Assembly: GCF_002073915.1 (NCBI RefSeq)
Contig: NZ_CP012841.1
Coordinates: 243,328 to 307,327 of the forward strand
Direction of reading: 5' to 3'
DNA length: 64,000 nt
Source of the DNA: Candidatus Riesia pediculicola
Lineage (GTDB): Bacteria > Pseudomonadota > Gammaproteobacteria > Enterobacterales > Enterobacteriaceae
Position 1 is the first letter of the stretch; the number at the start of each line of letters is the position of its first letter. Shown here one piece after another: positions 20,201 to 29,326 of this stretch. Below the pieces are notes generated by a model. It searched no databases. It saw only the letters and a list, made by a program, of their open reading frames with translations, and was not told where the DNA came from. The position numbers and the translations under genes were made by a program.

Positions 20201-20248
20201 ATTAAAAATAAAACCCTTTTCTCTTCTCATCGAATTAAAATAAATTGA
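17243..20248 (+). CDS. valS: valyl-tRNA synthetase with altered editing motifs
   Basis: Class Ia synthetase. HIGH appears as LHIGHALQ, KMSKS as DGQKMSKSRSN, and WGH/ISRQLWWGHRIP is typical of ValRS. A C-terminal coiled coil (LRKKLDKLEKEKEILQRDL) closes the protein. The editing (CP1) domain is present, but the family signature TTRPET reads TSDPET (about 17960-17977) and PAHDFNDYE reads PAHNFQDYE, changing usually conserved residues. ATG 17243 is preferred; the frame is open from ATG 17138, but that hydrophobic leader is not part of ValRS. ~1001 residues against 951 in E. coli. The end overlaps pnp by 22 bp, tail to tail. Confidence 0.95.
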   Translation: MKELEKIYKTIVEKSNLLFDKNYSPEEIERTIYQFWKSKGFLESEFPKKDQKTFCIVAPPPNITGKLHIGHALQYSIIDMMIRYRRMRGDSTLLKCGIDHAGIATQIVVEKYILDRYKKNRIDFGKKEFIKKIWDWKKEIVQIMDLQMRCLGNLVPKRYKFTMDQDVSEAVTSAFIKLYEDRLIYQAKKLVNWDPKLKTVISDLEVGTERLEKIMWYIRYPIIGEEHRLEEDRKFIVIATSDPETIFGDSAVAVHPSDNNKKHLVGREVSIPIVNRKIPIISDSFVDMKKGTGFVRITPAHNFQDYEVSINHDLPIIEIFDKNRNMQEFARVFFHSKEKEMSKFHIPSFFRKKDDMKVRREILEHLESSNLLVGNKKYISKVNYSERSKSRTYPILTDQWFIKVKPFIQEAISAVRDKRIEFFPKKYENIYFSWMKRMKDWCISRQLWWGHRIPIWYDESRKIYVGNNEEDVRRKYFLKKNTKLIQEKDVLDTWFSSSLWIFVSFGWPKKNKSLSAFQPTDILVSGFDIIFFWISRMIMMTMYFIKDEKGCGKVPFRKVYITGLICDQDGQKMSKSRSNIVDPISFIGRYPKEFSKLMIYYRRTETSRDMHFSSFQNQKGVQDQKKIRLLGADSLRLTLISLSSGSRKIYWNTNQLYGYQNFCNKLWHASRFILNNVGQEGQNVLKDHCKKKFSLDRWIIFKLKETVSLYRIALDSFRFDMASKILYKFVWNQFCDWYLEFSKISIQDGDKERKISVKNTLLMVLEEILKLSHPMIPFVSEFIWQNILQIKKIDNKKSFSSILENSFPIGIQLKELKEKKNIKLCFEVELIKRFISTLRNLKSQFNSSEEKIFKILITKFSKNEIRKIFYRYFRFINQMIKIPIFIIEDEDNEDKKVQYHHFLIKSFENLLELRIVFFNPSKDDDPHFLDEKKLRKKLDKLEKEKEILQRDLKNIQFLKKAPKKIIVMRERRIQSILEQRKILLRLIKNKTLFSSHRIKIN

Positions 20249-22344
20249 ATTCTTCCTTGCCGATCGATATCCACTGCTTTCACAGAAAGTATTTGACCAA
20301 TTTGAATTTGAGACTTCCTACTAGTAACTTTTTTGTTTGAGAATCGAATATCTTTCAAAGGTTTGTTAGTTTGCATACGAACTAAACCTTCCTTCTTATT
20401 ACTTAAGATAGAAACAAATAATCCAAAATCAACTATTCTGATAACTTTTGCTTTGTATACACATCCGATTTCAACTTCTGAAGTGATTTCCTTAATTCTG
20501 AGAATCGTTTTCTTGATACTAAGTTCATCCATCGAAGAAATTTTTACCTCTCCTGTATCTTCAATATCAATTACCGAATTAGTTTCTTCTGTTAATGAAC
20601 GTATGGTGGATCCTCCTTTTCCTATCAAATCTTTTATCTTATGAGGTTCAATATATATTTTTCGAATTCTTGGAGCAAAGTTGGATATGGATTTTCTTGG
20701 ATTAGATATCGCATTTTTCATCTTTTTCAAAATTTTACATCTTGCTTCTTTTGCTTGAAAAAGAGCAAATCGTAATATTTCATCCTCAATTCCGTTAATT
20801 TTGAGATCCATTTGTAAAGCACTGATTCCTTCTTCATTTCCCATCACTTTAAAATCCATATCACCGAAATGATCTTCATCTCCTAAAATGTCAGAAAGAA
20901 TTACAAAATTTTCTTTTTCTTTGATCAAACCTATCGAAATTCCAGCTATCGCTGATTTTATTGGGATTCCAGCATCCATCATCGCAAGAGAGGTTCCGCA
21001 AGCAGAAGCCATAGAAGAAGATCCATTGGATTCTATCACTTCAGATACAACTCGTATAGTATATGAAAAATTGGAAAAATTTGGCATAACAGCTATCATT
21101 CCTCTTTTTACAAGATTTCCGTGTCCTATCTCTCTTCTTTTTGGGACGCCAACTAATCCGATCTCTCCGACAGAATAAGGAAGAAAATTATAGTGTAATA
21201 TGAAATGATCTAGTTTTTCACCTACAATCTCATCTCTTATTTGAGCATCTCTTTCATTTCCTAAAGTAACTATTACTAAAGTTTGTGTTTCTCCTCTCGT
21301 AAATAAAGAAGATCCATGCGTTCTAGATAAAACTCCTACACGACAGTCAATTTTTCTGATCTCATTCAATTTTCTTCCATCGATTCTAATTCCTTCATTC
21401 AATATTCTACTTCTTACTATTTCCTTTTCTATTCCAAAAAATATTTCATTCGCCTGAAATGAGTTGAAAACTTCTAGATTCAGAGATGCTTCAGAAAAAA
21501 TTTTATCTTTGATCTCTTGAATCCTTGAAAGACGAGTTTTTTTATCTGGAATTAAATAAGCATCTCGTAAATCCTTTTCAACTTTTTCCAAAATATAATT
21601 TTTAAGATGAAAATCGGTTTCTTCTTTTTTTTGAAAGACTTTCTTTGAACCGATTTTTTCAGATAATTTATTAATATTATCGATGATAGTTTTTTGATAC
21701 TTTTTAGAGAAATCAATAGCTTCCAATATAATATCTTCCTTGAGTAAGGAAGATCTTGCTTCCACCATTAAAATTTTGTCTTCCGTTCCAGAAACTATCA
21801 GATCCAATTCACTTTCTTTTAGATCTTCATAACTTGGATTTAAGATATATCTTCCTCCAATATAACCGATTCTAACCGATCCGATAGGTCCGTGAAAGGG
21901 AATATGAGAAATCGAAAGTGCAGCAGAAGCTCCTATTATTGATAGGATATCCGGATTAATTTTTGGATTCACTGAAACCACAGTAGCAATGATCTGAATT
22001 TCATTTCTAAATTGCTCCGGAAAGGCTGGTCTCAGAGATCGATCAATCAGTCTAGACGTCAATATTTCATTTTCTCCGGATCTTCCCTCCCTTCTAAAAA
22101 AACTTCCAGGTATTCTTCCAATTGAATAAGATCTTTCTTGGTAATTCACAATCAAAGGAAAGAAATTAGACTCTTGTTTTTTTTCTTCTGTTTGTTCTAC
22201 AACCGAAATAAGGACAGAGGTACCTCCCATATGTATTATTAAAGAAGAAGTGGATTGTCTAGCTAAAGATCCAGTTTCTATCACGCAATCATTCTTTCCC
22301 AATTGAAAAGTTTGAACAAAAGAACTCAGGAATTTTTTTCTCAA
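20227..22344 (-). CDS. pnp: polyribonucleotide nucleotidyltransferase (PNPase)
   Basis: Phosphorolytic 3'-5' exoribonuclease. Two RNase PH-like cores (GRIPGSFFRREGR, RIDGRKLNEIRKIDCRVGVL, RTHGSSLFTRGETQ, SDILGDEDHFGDMDFKV) are followed by a KH domain (KDLIGKGGSTIRSLTEET) and an S1 domain (GCVYKAKVIRIVDFGLFVS). The start is a TTG at 22344 with AAAGGT about 8 nt upstream; E. coli pnp also starts with TTG. 705 residues; only the tail beyond S1 is trimmed. It follows rpsO as in E. coli. The C-terminus is coded opposite the end of valS. Confidence 0.97.
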   Translation of the reverse strand: MRKKFLSSFVQTFQLGKNDCVIETGSLARQSTSSLIIHMGGTSVLISVVEQTEEKKQESNFFPLIVNYQERSYSIGRIPGSFFRREGRSGENEILTSRLIDRSLRPAFPEQFRNEIQIIATVVSVNPKINPDILSIIGASAALSISHIPFHGPIGSVRIGYIGGRYILNPSYEDLKESELDLIVSGTEDKILMVEARSSLLKEDIILEAIDFSKKYQKTIIDNINKLSEKIGSKKVFQKKEETDFHLKNYILEKVEKDLRDAYLIPDKKTRLSRIQEIKDKIFSEASLNLEVFNSFQANEIFFGIEKEIVRSRILNEGIRIDGRKLNEIRKIDCRVGVLSRTHGSSLFTRGETQTLVIVTLGNERDAQIRDEIVGEKLDHFILHYNFLPYSVGEIGLVGVPKRREIGHGNLVKRGMIAVMPNFSNFSYTIRVVSEVIESNGSSSMASACGTSLAMMDAGIPIKSAIAGISIGLIKEKENFVILSDILGDEDHFGDMDFKVMGNEEGISALQMDLKINGIEDEILRFALFQAKEARCKILKKMKNAISNPRKSISNFAPRIRKIYIEPHKIKDLIGKGGSTIRSLTEETNSVIDIEDTGEVKISSMDELSIKKTILRIKEITSEVEIGCVYKAKVIRIVDFGLFVSILSNKKEGLVRMQTNKPLKDIRFSNKKVTSRKSQIQIGQILSVKAVDIDRQGRIQFILIR

Positions 22345-22411
22345 TTACTTTACCTTTATCGAATTTATGAACGAACGGAGAATTAATTTTTGTTCTTCTT
22401 TTTTAAGAAGT

Positions 22412-22645
22412 TTAGTTATTTTTATATTTTCCAATTTTTAAATTTTTCACGATTGAAATATATTGATAAAAATCTTTTTTTTTAAGGTAATCTAACTTTT
22501 TTTTTCGATTAGAAACAAATTTCAAAAAACCTCTTTTGCTATGATGATCTTTTTTGTGAAAGATAAAGTGATTCTTTAAACGATTTATTTTTTTAGTTAA
22601 TATCTCAATTTGAGACTCGATTGAACCAGCATTGAACTCTTTCAT
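22412..22645 (-). CDS. rpsO: 30S ribosomal protein S15, short N-terminus
   Basis: Primary binder of the 16S central domain and of bridge B4. HKKDHHSKRGFLKFVSNRKKKLDYLKKKD (in part) is the family signature. The protein is 77 residues instead of 89: it begins MKEFNAGSIESQIEIL, so most of helix 1 is missing and the EFGRDANDTGS loop is shortened. An in-frame TGA 6 nt before the ATG rules out a longer form. AAGAG lies upstream as ribosome-binding site. truB, usually just upstream, is absent. Confidence 0.95.
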   Translation of the reverse strand: MKEFNAGSIESQIEILTKKINRLKNHFIFHKKDHHSKRGFLKFVSNRKKKLDYLKKKDFYQYISIVKNLKIGKYKNN

Positions 22646-22880
22646 ATATCAACTCTTTTTAATTCATAAAAAGTAAATTCTGAATCCGTAAATAAGAAAA
22701 ATTTACAGAGTATTCGAGTCACTTTAAATGATATGATACTCGAATGCAAGAAAAATAGTTTAATATTTTCACTTTTTTAAAAGTTTATAAAAAACAAAAA
22801 TTTTTGAAAAACTTTAAAAAAAATCGAACATTTTTCAGAATTGAAAAAATTTTTAATTAATCATATTTAAAAAAAATATC

Positions 22881-23279
22881 TTATGAAAAAACTCGATTTT
22901 TAGTAGTTAATTTTATGAGATGATCAATTCTGATCGATTCTTCTATCGAACGATCTTGAAAAAAAGTCAGTTTAGGTATCATTCGAATTTCTATTTTTTG
23001 TGCTAAAAGATACCTAACCATTTTTAAAAATTGACGATCGTTAAGTAACTCAACAACTTCTTTTGAAGATTTCTCCTTACGTGAAAATGAGATCATTTTT
23101 GAATATGAAAAAAAAATAGAAAAAAATACTTTTGCAAAAGAAAGATCTCTTCTAAGATCAACATGTAATATCATGATTTTTTTCATTCTAGGATCCATGA
23201 TATGTCGATGTAAGATCCAAGAAAGTTCCTTTTGTATCATTCTGGATAATTTCTTTGATCTGTATATGCTTCTTTTCAT
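22881..23279 (-). CDS. rbfA: ribosome-binding factor A
   Basis: Cold-shock 30S maturation factor with a KH-like fold that binds near helix 1 of 16S rRNA. It matches E. coli RbfA: RSKKLSRMIQKELSWILHRHI at the start, DPRMKKIMILHVDLRRDLSFAKVFFS (in part), and PKLTFFQDRSIEESIRIDHLI near the end. 132 residues, full length. It starts 30 bp after infB ends, so they are co-transcribed. truB is missing between it and rpsO, leaving 235 bp. Confidence 0.95.
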   Translation of the reverse strand: MKRSIYRSKKLSRMIQKELSWILHRHIMDPRMKKIMILHVDLRRDLSFAKVFFSIFFSYSKMISFSRKEKSSKEVVELLNDRQFLKMVRYLLAQKIEIRMIPKLTFFQDRSIEESIRIDHLIKLTTKNRVFS

Positions 23280-23309
23280 GATGGCGACATATATACTTAT
23301 CTAACTTTT

Positions 23310-24926
23310 TTATTCAAAAACTATGATTTTATCACCTATCTGTAGATTTACAAAAGATTTTATCTTAATTCCACATTCCACGCCCTCTCTAACTTCAAGG
23401 ACATTATTCTGAAACCTTTTTAAAGAATCAATTTGGATGTTCCGAAAGATTACTTTTTTGTCTCGAAATATTGAAATAATACTATCCTTTCTGATCTTTC
23501 CACTACTGACCATACAACCTACGATCACACCTCGATCTTTTGAGGATTTAAAAATGTTTTTGACATATAATTTTCCAATCTGTATCTTATCATTAAATGA
23601 TTTTCTTTCTATTTTATTCATCTCCATATCTATTTCTTTCAGTAATTCATAAATTATAGAGTGATTTCTTATATCTACAAATTTTTTCTTTAGAAGGTTC
23701 TTTGAAGAATGATCGATCTGAACGTTAAATCCAAATATTATCGATTTAGAAGTAATGGCTAAAATTATATCGTTATTATTGATCCGTCCAACTCCTTTTT
23801 CTACAATTTTTACTTGTGAATGAGTCTTTTTCAAACGTAACGAACGATTTCTCTCTTCCAACGAATTTTGTATGGTATCTAATATTCCTTGTGTATCTGT
23901 CTTTAAAATGATATTTAAACTGATTATCTTCTCATCTCCTTTTAAAAAAGCTCCTTCATTTTCTTTCTCAAAACATTTTTTTTGATTATCCAGCTTGATC
24001 TCTCTAAACTTATTCTTTCGAAGTAAAGCAAAATCTTTTGCTTTCTTTTCATCTTGCAAAACGATCAAATCATCTCCAGCTAAAGGTACATCAGATAATC
24101 CCAGTATCTGAACGGGAAGACTCGGAAAAGCATCTTCTACATTTTTTCCATTTAAATCACGAATATCTTTCACTCTTCCGTATTCAAATCCACACAAAAT
24201 GACATCTCCTTTTCTTAAAGTTCCTTCCTTAACTATAATGTTTGCAATTGGACCTCTTCTATTATCTAGATGGGATTCAATTACTATTCCTTTTGCTGGA
24301 CAATTTTGGAGCGCTTTCAATTCCATCATTTCTGATTGAATTAAAATCGCATCCAATAGTTCATGAACACCTTCTCCTGTTTTAGCAGATACATAAATAA
24401 ATTGATTTTCCCCTCCTAGCCTTTCTGATTGAACTCCATATTGAAGAATATGGTTTTCTATATCCTTATCATAATTTTTTTTTATATCGATTTTATTCAC
24501 TGCAACTATAATTGGAATTTTAAAGGATTTAGCGTACTGAATCGATTCTATAGTTTGACTCATAATACCGTCGTCCATTGCTATGACTAATAAAACGATA
24601 TCTGTTATGTTGATTCCGCGTAACCTCATCTTATAGAAAGCGGAATGACCTGGAGTATCTAAAAAAGTAATAGAGGATTTTTTTTGATCATCATTAATTT
24701 GAAAATAGTAAGCATTGATCTTTTGCGTAATCCCTCCTATTTCTTTGGACGAAATTTCCGTAGAACATATTTTGTCTAACAAAGAAGTTTTCCCATGATC
24801 GATATGCCCTACTACACTTACAATTGGAGGACGAGATTTTAATATCCCTTTGTATTTTCGTAGCATATAATCACGATACCTAACTATTTCAAACTCAATA
24901 TCTCTTTCGTTCTGATCAATTTGCAT
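23310..24926 (-). CDS. infB: translation initiation factor IF-2, lacking the N-terminal region
   Basis: GTPase that delivers fMet-tRNA to the 30S subunit. G motifs: GHIDHGKTS (G1), GGITQK (G2), LDTPGHSAF (G3), NKID (G4), SAKTGEG (G5). Domains II, III (C1) and the C-terminal fMet-binding domain (VREGVECGIKI near the end) are present. At 538 residues against ~890 in E. coli, all of the N-terminal region is absent. Truncation is certain because in-frame TAG and TAA stops lie 9 and 15 nt before the ATG; AAGGA precedes the ATG by about 12 nt. It is separated from nusA by 858 bp of dead DNA, unlike the tight E. coli operon. The paired initiator tRNA is at 27251. Confidence 0.96.
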   Translation of the reverse strand: MQIDQNERDIEFEIVRYRDYMLRKYKGILKSRPPIVSVVGHIDHGKTSLLDKICSTEISSKEIGGITQKINAYYFQINDDQKKSSITFLDTPGHSAFYKMRLRGINITDIVLLVIAMDDGIMSQTIESIQYAKSFKIPIIVAVNKIDIKKNYDKDIENHILQYGVQSERLGGENQFIYVSAKTGEGVHELLDAILIQSEMMELKALQNCPAKGIVIESHLDNRRGPIANIIVKEGTLRKGDVILCGFEYGRVKDIRDLNGKNVEDAFPSLPVQILGLSDVPLAGDDLIVLQDEKKAKDFALLRKNKFREIKLDNQKKCFEKENEGAFLKGDEKIISLNIILKTDTQGILDTIQNSLEERNRSLRLKKTHSQVKIVEKGVGRINNNDIILAITSKSIIFGFNVQIDHSSKNLLKKKFVDIRNHSIIYELLKEIDMEMNKIERKSFNDKIQIGKLYVKNIFKSSKDRGVIVGCMVSSGKIRKDSIISIFRDKKVIFRNIQIDSLKRFQNNVLEVREGVECGIKIKSFVNLQIGDKIIVFE

Positions 24927-25784
24927 ATCGTAGTCCTATCCTTATAGATATAGTTTCGATTTCAAGATCTATTTCGATGAAATTCATATACAGAATTCAT
25001 TTTTGTTCTCTTCAGATAGTTTAAACCTTTTCAATAATTCTAAAAAATAGGTTTTTTAAATTAAAAATGGTTTCTTAAAGAGAAATTATGAAAGGTTTTG
25101 TAAGATTTTCGAATCAAACTCTCTTGTTTTCTTTAAAAGAAAGAATAATTTTAAAATTGGAAATTGTTTTCGTAGTTTTTTATTCTCTGTAATTCTTCTC
25201 AATCCTTCGGTTGAGAGAATTTTTTCTAGACACTCCATTTGTATTCTTTTGTAGAGTGATTTCAAAGAAAATTTTTTAATTGATGGATCTATTGATCAAG
25301 ATTACCTTTAATATCGTCAATCTCTTCTTAATGATTTTTTTTTATATTGAATAAACGATTTTGTAGAGTTTTTCTCAAGAGGATTAAGAATTTTCCGAAT
25401 TCAAACTTTCATTAATTGAGTTGTTCTCTAATGATTAATTGATATTTAATTTTCTTGATTTAAAAAATATCTCTAATTTTTTCTTCTTTGAATGTTAGGG
25501 AAATTTCCACGAAGTTTTAAGATTTTGAATTCCTCATTTCCTAAAGATATCTCTAAAAGAATTTCAAAATTCGTAACTTATACATCTCAAATTTTCAACT
25601 CTTAAAAAAAATGAAGTAAATTTGCGGATTCCATCGTTTAGTTTTTTTAAATTGAACATTTTTTTAAATTTTTTCTATTCTATTCAACAAAAATCAATTT
25701 CTTTCTTTAATCCCTATACAATATCTATTTTTTGTCTCGGTCTTGTATCTTCTTCATTATTTCTTTCAATACATATTACAGTCT
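24927..25784. other. eroded DNA between nusA and infB
   Basis: 858 bp where E. coli has almost no spacer. It probably contains the former 3' end of nusA (acidic repeats) and 5' end of infB (N-domain), both missing from the surviving genes. No convincing homology survives. The open stretch at 25622-25897 on the plus strand is low-complexity and not gene-like. Confidence 0.6.
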
Positions 25785-26957
25785 TCAAATCGCTCTCCTT
25801 CTACCAGAAGAAAGAATCTCTTTTGGAGAAATACTTAAATTTCCTTCAATATTTTCTAAAAATACTTTTTTTTCCTCCTTATTCTGATTGTTCTTAAGCA
25901 GCATCTCTTTTTCCGTCATAATGTTTAGCTCCCATCTATCATCTTTTCGATGTTCTTTCAATAGTTGAGAAGCTAATCTAACGTTCTGTCCATTTCTTCC
26001 AATAGCTTGAGCTAAATTTCTTTCTTCAACAGCTATATCGACACTGTGCTTTTTCTCATCTACTATAATCGAAGAAACTTCTGCCGGAGCCATTGCATTA
26101 ATCGTAAATCGAGCTAAATTTTCATTCCATAATATGACGTCAATTCTTTCTCCACATAATTCGTTGGAAATAGATTGAACTCGAGATCCTCTCATTCCGA
26201 CACAGGCACCTACAGGATCTATCCTTTTATCATTAGTAATGACAGCCATTTTTGAACGTGTTCCCGGATCTCTAACAATAATTTTAATTTCTACAATTCC
26301 TTCATAAATTTCCGGAACTTCTAATCGAAATAACTCGATTAACATTCTTTTACTCGTTCTACTCACTATCAGTTGAGGACGACCTCTAGAATCCTGACGA
26401 ATATCGTATAAAACTCCCTTGATTCGATCATTAATTCTAAAGTTCTCACGTGGCAACATGTCCTCTTTAGAGACTATCGCTTCGATATTTTGTCCAATAT
26501 CAAATATTGTGCTATCTTTATTAACTTTTTTGACAATTCCGGAAAGCATTTCTCCACTTCTTTCGCTAAATTGTTGTACGACGATATCTCTTTCAGCCTC
26601 TCTTACTTTTTGAAAGATAACTTGTTTCGCTGTTTGGGTAGCAATACGATCGAATTGAATAGATCTTATTCGATACTCTAAATAATGGCCTAGTTCGACC
26701 CTTGGATTTTCGAACTGTGCTGCTTCCAATGTGATTTCCAAAGTTGGTTGGACCACTTCCTTTACAACTAACCATCTTCTAAATGTGTCAAAATCTCCTG
26801 TTTTTTGATTGATACTCACACGCACATCAATATTTTGAACAGATTTCTTTTTCGTTGCCGTTGCTATCGCAATTTCAAGGGCTTCGAAAATCTTTTCTCT
26901 TGGAATCGATTTTTCATTAGATACTAATTCGACAACAGTAAGAATTTCTTTATTCAT
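25785..26957 (-). CDS. nusA: transcription termination/antitermination factor NusA, lacking acidic repeats
   Basis: Elongation factor that modulates pausing. The N-terminal RNAP-binding domain begins [28 protein letters not shown] (in part); S1, KH1 ([17 protein letters not shown]) and KH2 ([19 protein letters not shown]) follow. KH2 contains about seven extra residues between ASQL and WELNIMT. The C-terminal AR1/AR2 domains (about residues 350-495 in E. coli), which bind the alpha subunit C-terminal domain and lambda N, are replaced by a short lysine-rich tail; total 390 residues. ATG 26957 is preferred to a TTG one codon earlier. rimP, normally first in the operon, is gone. Confidence 0.95.
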   Translation of the reverse strand: MNKEILTVVELVSNEKSIPREKIFEALEIAIATATKKKSVQNIDVRVSINQKTGDFDTFRRWLVVKEVVQPTLEITLEAAQFENPRVELGHYLEYRIRSIQFDRIATQTAKQVIFQKVREAERDIVVQQFSERSGEMLSGIVKKVNKDSTIFDIGQNIEAIVSKEDMLPRENFRINDRIKGVLYDIRQDSRGRPQLIVSRTSKRMLIELFRLEVPEIYEGIVEIKIIVRDPGTRSKMAVITNDKRIDPVGACVGMRGSRVQSISNELCGERIDVILWNENLARFTINAMAPAEVSSIIVDEKKHSVDIAVEERNLAQAIGRNGQNVRLASQLLKEHRKDDRWELNIMTEKEMLLKNNQNKEEKKVFLENIEGNLSISPKEILSSGRRRAI

Positions 26958-27250
26958 CAAAACTACCTATCACCTTATCGAAAATCGTTAATATGAATCA
27001 TTCTTTATCGAAAAGAACATAGAATAATCGAGTTATAACAACAATACATGTCCGAAAGATTATTGTTCTTTAATGAAAGAACTTTTTGAGAATTTTAATT
27101 TAACAAGAATTCTTTCGATTTATATCCGTCGTATCTAAAAAAAAGAAAAGGGCTAAATAGCCCATACGCGAAGTTGAAGAAATAAATAAGAAAATTCTTC
27201 TAATATGACTGACTCCTTTTTGCAACATGATTATTTTATTTAATTTAGGG

Positions 27251-27324
<74 letters not shown>

Positions 27325-27360
27325 AAAATATTTTTCTTTTTCATTCGATGTTTAAAATGA

Positions 27361-27446
27361 TACCGAGGACGGGAATTGAACCCGTATGCCAAACTAAGAG
27401 GCACTACCCCCTCAAGATAGCGTGTATACCATTTCACCACCTCGGC
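27361..27446 (-). tRNA. leuU: tRNA-Leu (anticodon GAG)
   Basis: An 86-nt class II tRNA: acceptor GCCGAGG/CCTCGGT, anticodon loop TTGAGGG giving GAG, a long variable arm (GTGCCTCTTAGTTTGGCAT), and T arm ACGGGTTCAATTCCCGT. It is close to E. coli leuU and lies between secG and metY as in E. coli. CCA is not encoded (the DNA continues TCAT). Confidence 0.97.
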
Positions 27447-27474
27447 TATAACGACTCTTGAATTGATCATATCA

Positions 27475-27825
27475 TCACGATGAAAAATCAGAGCTTCCAG
27501 GTATCTCCTTTAAGGAACTGTATTTATTTCCCTCTTGAATTTCATGAAGTCCCTCTTCGCTCAAAGAAATTTCTTCCCATTTTTTATTTTCTTCTTCAGA
27601 AAATTGAGAATATTTATTGTTCATGATCAAGACAGATAAAAAGAAAAATAAAGAAAAAATAAAAGTCGCTTTATTTAAAAATTTTCCTGATCCGGAAGAT
27701 CCAAAAAGAGTACTTGAATACCCATAATTTTTTGAGCTAGTTATCGTATCTCCTTTTCCAGGCTGAACAATTATGAAAAAAATTAAAACCATAGATATTA
27801 TAAAGAAACTAAAAAGTAAAAACAC
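27475..27825 (-). CDS. secG: preprotein translocase subunit SecG
   Basis: Two-helix membrane protein of SecYEG. TM1 is LLFSFFIISMVLIFFIIVQ, followed by the conserved PGKGD, then YSSTLFGSSGSGKFL and TM2 (ATFIFSLFFFLSVLIM). The cytoplasmic/polar tail is divergent. The start is a GTG at 27825, whose distance to the QPGKG motif fits the family. 116 residues against ~110. Gene order glmM-secG-leuU is conserved. Confidence 0.94.
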   Translation of the reverse strand: MFLLFSFFIISMVLIFFIIVQPGKGDTITSSKNYGYSSTLFGSSGSGKFLNKATFIFSLFFFLSVLIMNNKYSQFSEEENKKWEEISLSEEGLHEIQEGNKYSSLKEIPGSSDFSS

Positions 27826-27954
27826 GAAAAAGCACCAACTCTGAATTAATATTAATGTACCTCAAGTATCTTTATACCGAAGAAGTTTATATTGATTTGA
27901 ACAGATATTCAATAGAGTTTTAGAAAATATTTTATTTTTCTTATCTTTTTTAAA

Positions 27955-29307
27955 TTAAAAGATGTTATTCAATCTTTCTTTTGAAAAAAGTTTTATTTCT
28001 TGAGCAATTTTCAGAACATCTTCTTGATGGTTTCCTTCTACCATAATTCTAATTAATTTTTCAGTTCCGGACTCTCTGATAATTACTCTTCCATCTCTAC
28101 TTATTTTTTTTTGTATGCTTTGAACCATTTTCATAAGATTTTTTAAAATAAGTTTGTTATTTATTTGATTGAACTTAATTTTCATAAAAATTTGAGGCAT
28201 AAGTCTAAATTCATTGCATAATCTGAATAAATTAGTATGATTTTTTATCATAATTTTGAGTATTCTTAAAGCAGCAATAATTCCATCACTTGTAGTTGAT
28301 TGATCCAATAAAATCACATGTCCTGAACTTTCTGCGCCAAAAATCCAACCGTTTTCTTTCATTTTCTCCAAAACATTTTTTTCTCCAACTTCTGATCGAA
28401 TGAATGGAACGCCAATTTTTTTAAATTCTTTTTCCAAAGCAGTATTGCTCATTGTTGTTCCTATCACTCCACCTTTATATGAATTAATTCTGGATGAAAT
28501 AGAATCTTTCACAATGATATAAATTATCTGATCTCCATTAATATGGTTTCCTAAATGGTCGACTAAGGAAACTCTGTCACCGTCTCCATCGAGTAAGATT
28601 CCTAAATGAGCTTTTTTTTCAATTACTTTTTTTTTTAATTCAAATAAACTTTCTTCCTCATCTTTATGATGAATATTCATTCCGTCTGGTTTGCAGTCAA
28701 CTGAAATAACGTTTGCTCCTAATTCTTGGAATATACATGGAGCTATTTTGTATGTAGCGCCATTAGAACAATTTAGAACAATTTTTAATCCTATTAAATC
28801 AAACCTTTCAGAAAAATCTTTGCAGAATTCGATATACTTTCTTTCAGCATTTTTAATATTTTTAGACTTTCCATAACAAGTGATAGTTTCTTTTGAAAAA
28901 TTTCGAATCTTATCTTCTATTTCATATTCCACTTTCTTGCAAATCTTCATACCATTTTTTGAAAATACCTTAATTCCATTATCGTAATATTGATTATGAG
29001 ATCCAGAAATAGAAACTCCTATTTTTTTCCGAGATACTTTAGTTAAAAAAGCTATGGCTGGAGTCGACATTAGTCCAGCGTCGTAAAAAGACAATCCAGA
29101 AGACAAAATTCCAGACTTCATAGATGATTTTAAAATCTGACCAGAAATTCTTGTATCTCTGCCTAATATGATACCCTCGATCCCTTGTTGAAAAAAAAAT
29201 TTACCGATTATATATCCTAATTTTAAAAAAAAATTAGGAGTAATTGGGTATTCTCCAAATTTTCCTCGAATGCCATCCGTTCCAAAATATCTACTATTTT
29301 TCCTCAT
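27955..29307 (-). CDS. glmM: phosphoglucosamine mutase
   Basis: Converts glucosamine-6-P to glucosamine-1-P for peptidoglycan and LPS. The start YFGTDGIRGKFGEYP, the active phosphoserine loop GVSISGSHNQYYDNGIKVF (family SASHN reads SGSHN), the metal site LDGDGDRV, and RESGTEKLIRIMVEG near the end are present. 450 residues, full length. A run of ten A on the coding strand (plus-strand T10 at 28627-28636, encoding LKKKV) lies in frame here. It lies 19 bp upstream of nothing but folP's 3' neighbour gap, so the two are probably one transcript (folP-glmM). Confidence 0.96.
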   Translation of the reverse strand: MRKNSRYFGTDGIRGKFGEYPITPNFFLKLGYIIGKFFFQQGIEGIILGRDTRISGQILKSSMKSGILSSGLSFYDAGLMSTPAIAFLTKVSRKKIGVSISGSHNQYYDNGIKVFSKNGMKICKKVEYEIEDKIRNFSKETITCYGKSKNIKNAERKYIEFCKDFSERFDLIGLKIVLNCSNGATYKIAPCIFQELGANVISVDCKPDGMNIHHKDEEESLFELKKKVIEKKAHLGILLDGDGDRVSLVDHLGNHINGDQIIYIIVKDSISSRINSYKGGVIGTTMSNTALEKEFKKIGVPFIRSEVGEKNVLEKMKENGWIFGAESSGHVILLDQSTTSDGIIAALRILKIMIKNHTNLFRLCNEFRLMPQIFMKIKFNQINNKLILKNLMKMVQSIQKKISRDGRVIIRESGTEKLIRIMVEGNHQEDVLKIAQEIKLFSKERLNNIF

Positions 29308-29326
29308 ATTTTCTTTCGATCTAAGA

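Noticed and set aside
20333..21178. Two long open frames antisense to pnp
   Set aside because: Shadow frames of PNPase; no start signal and no recognisable protein.
25622..25897. 91-codon open frame in the nusA-infB gap
   Set aside because: Phe/Ser/Ile-rich low-complexity translation, overlaps the nusA 3' end, no ribosome-binding site.
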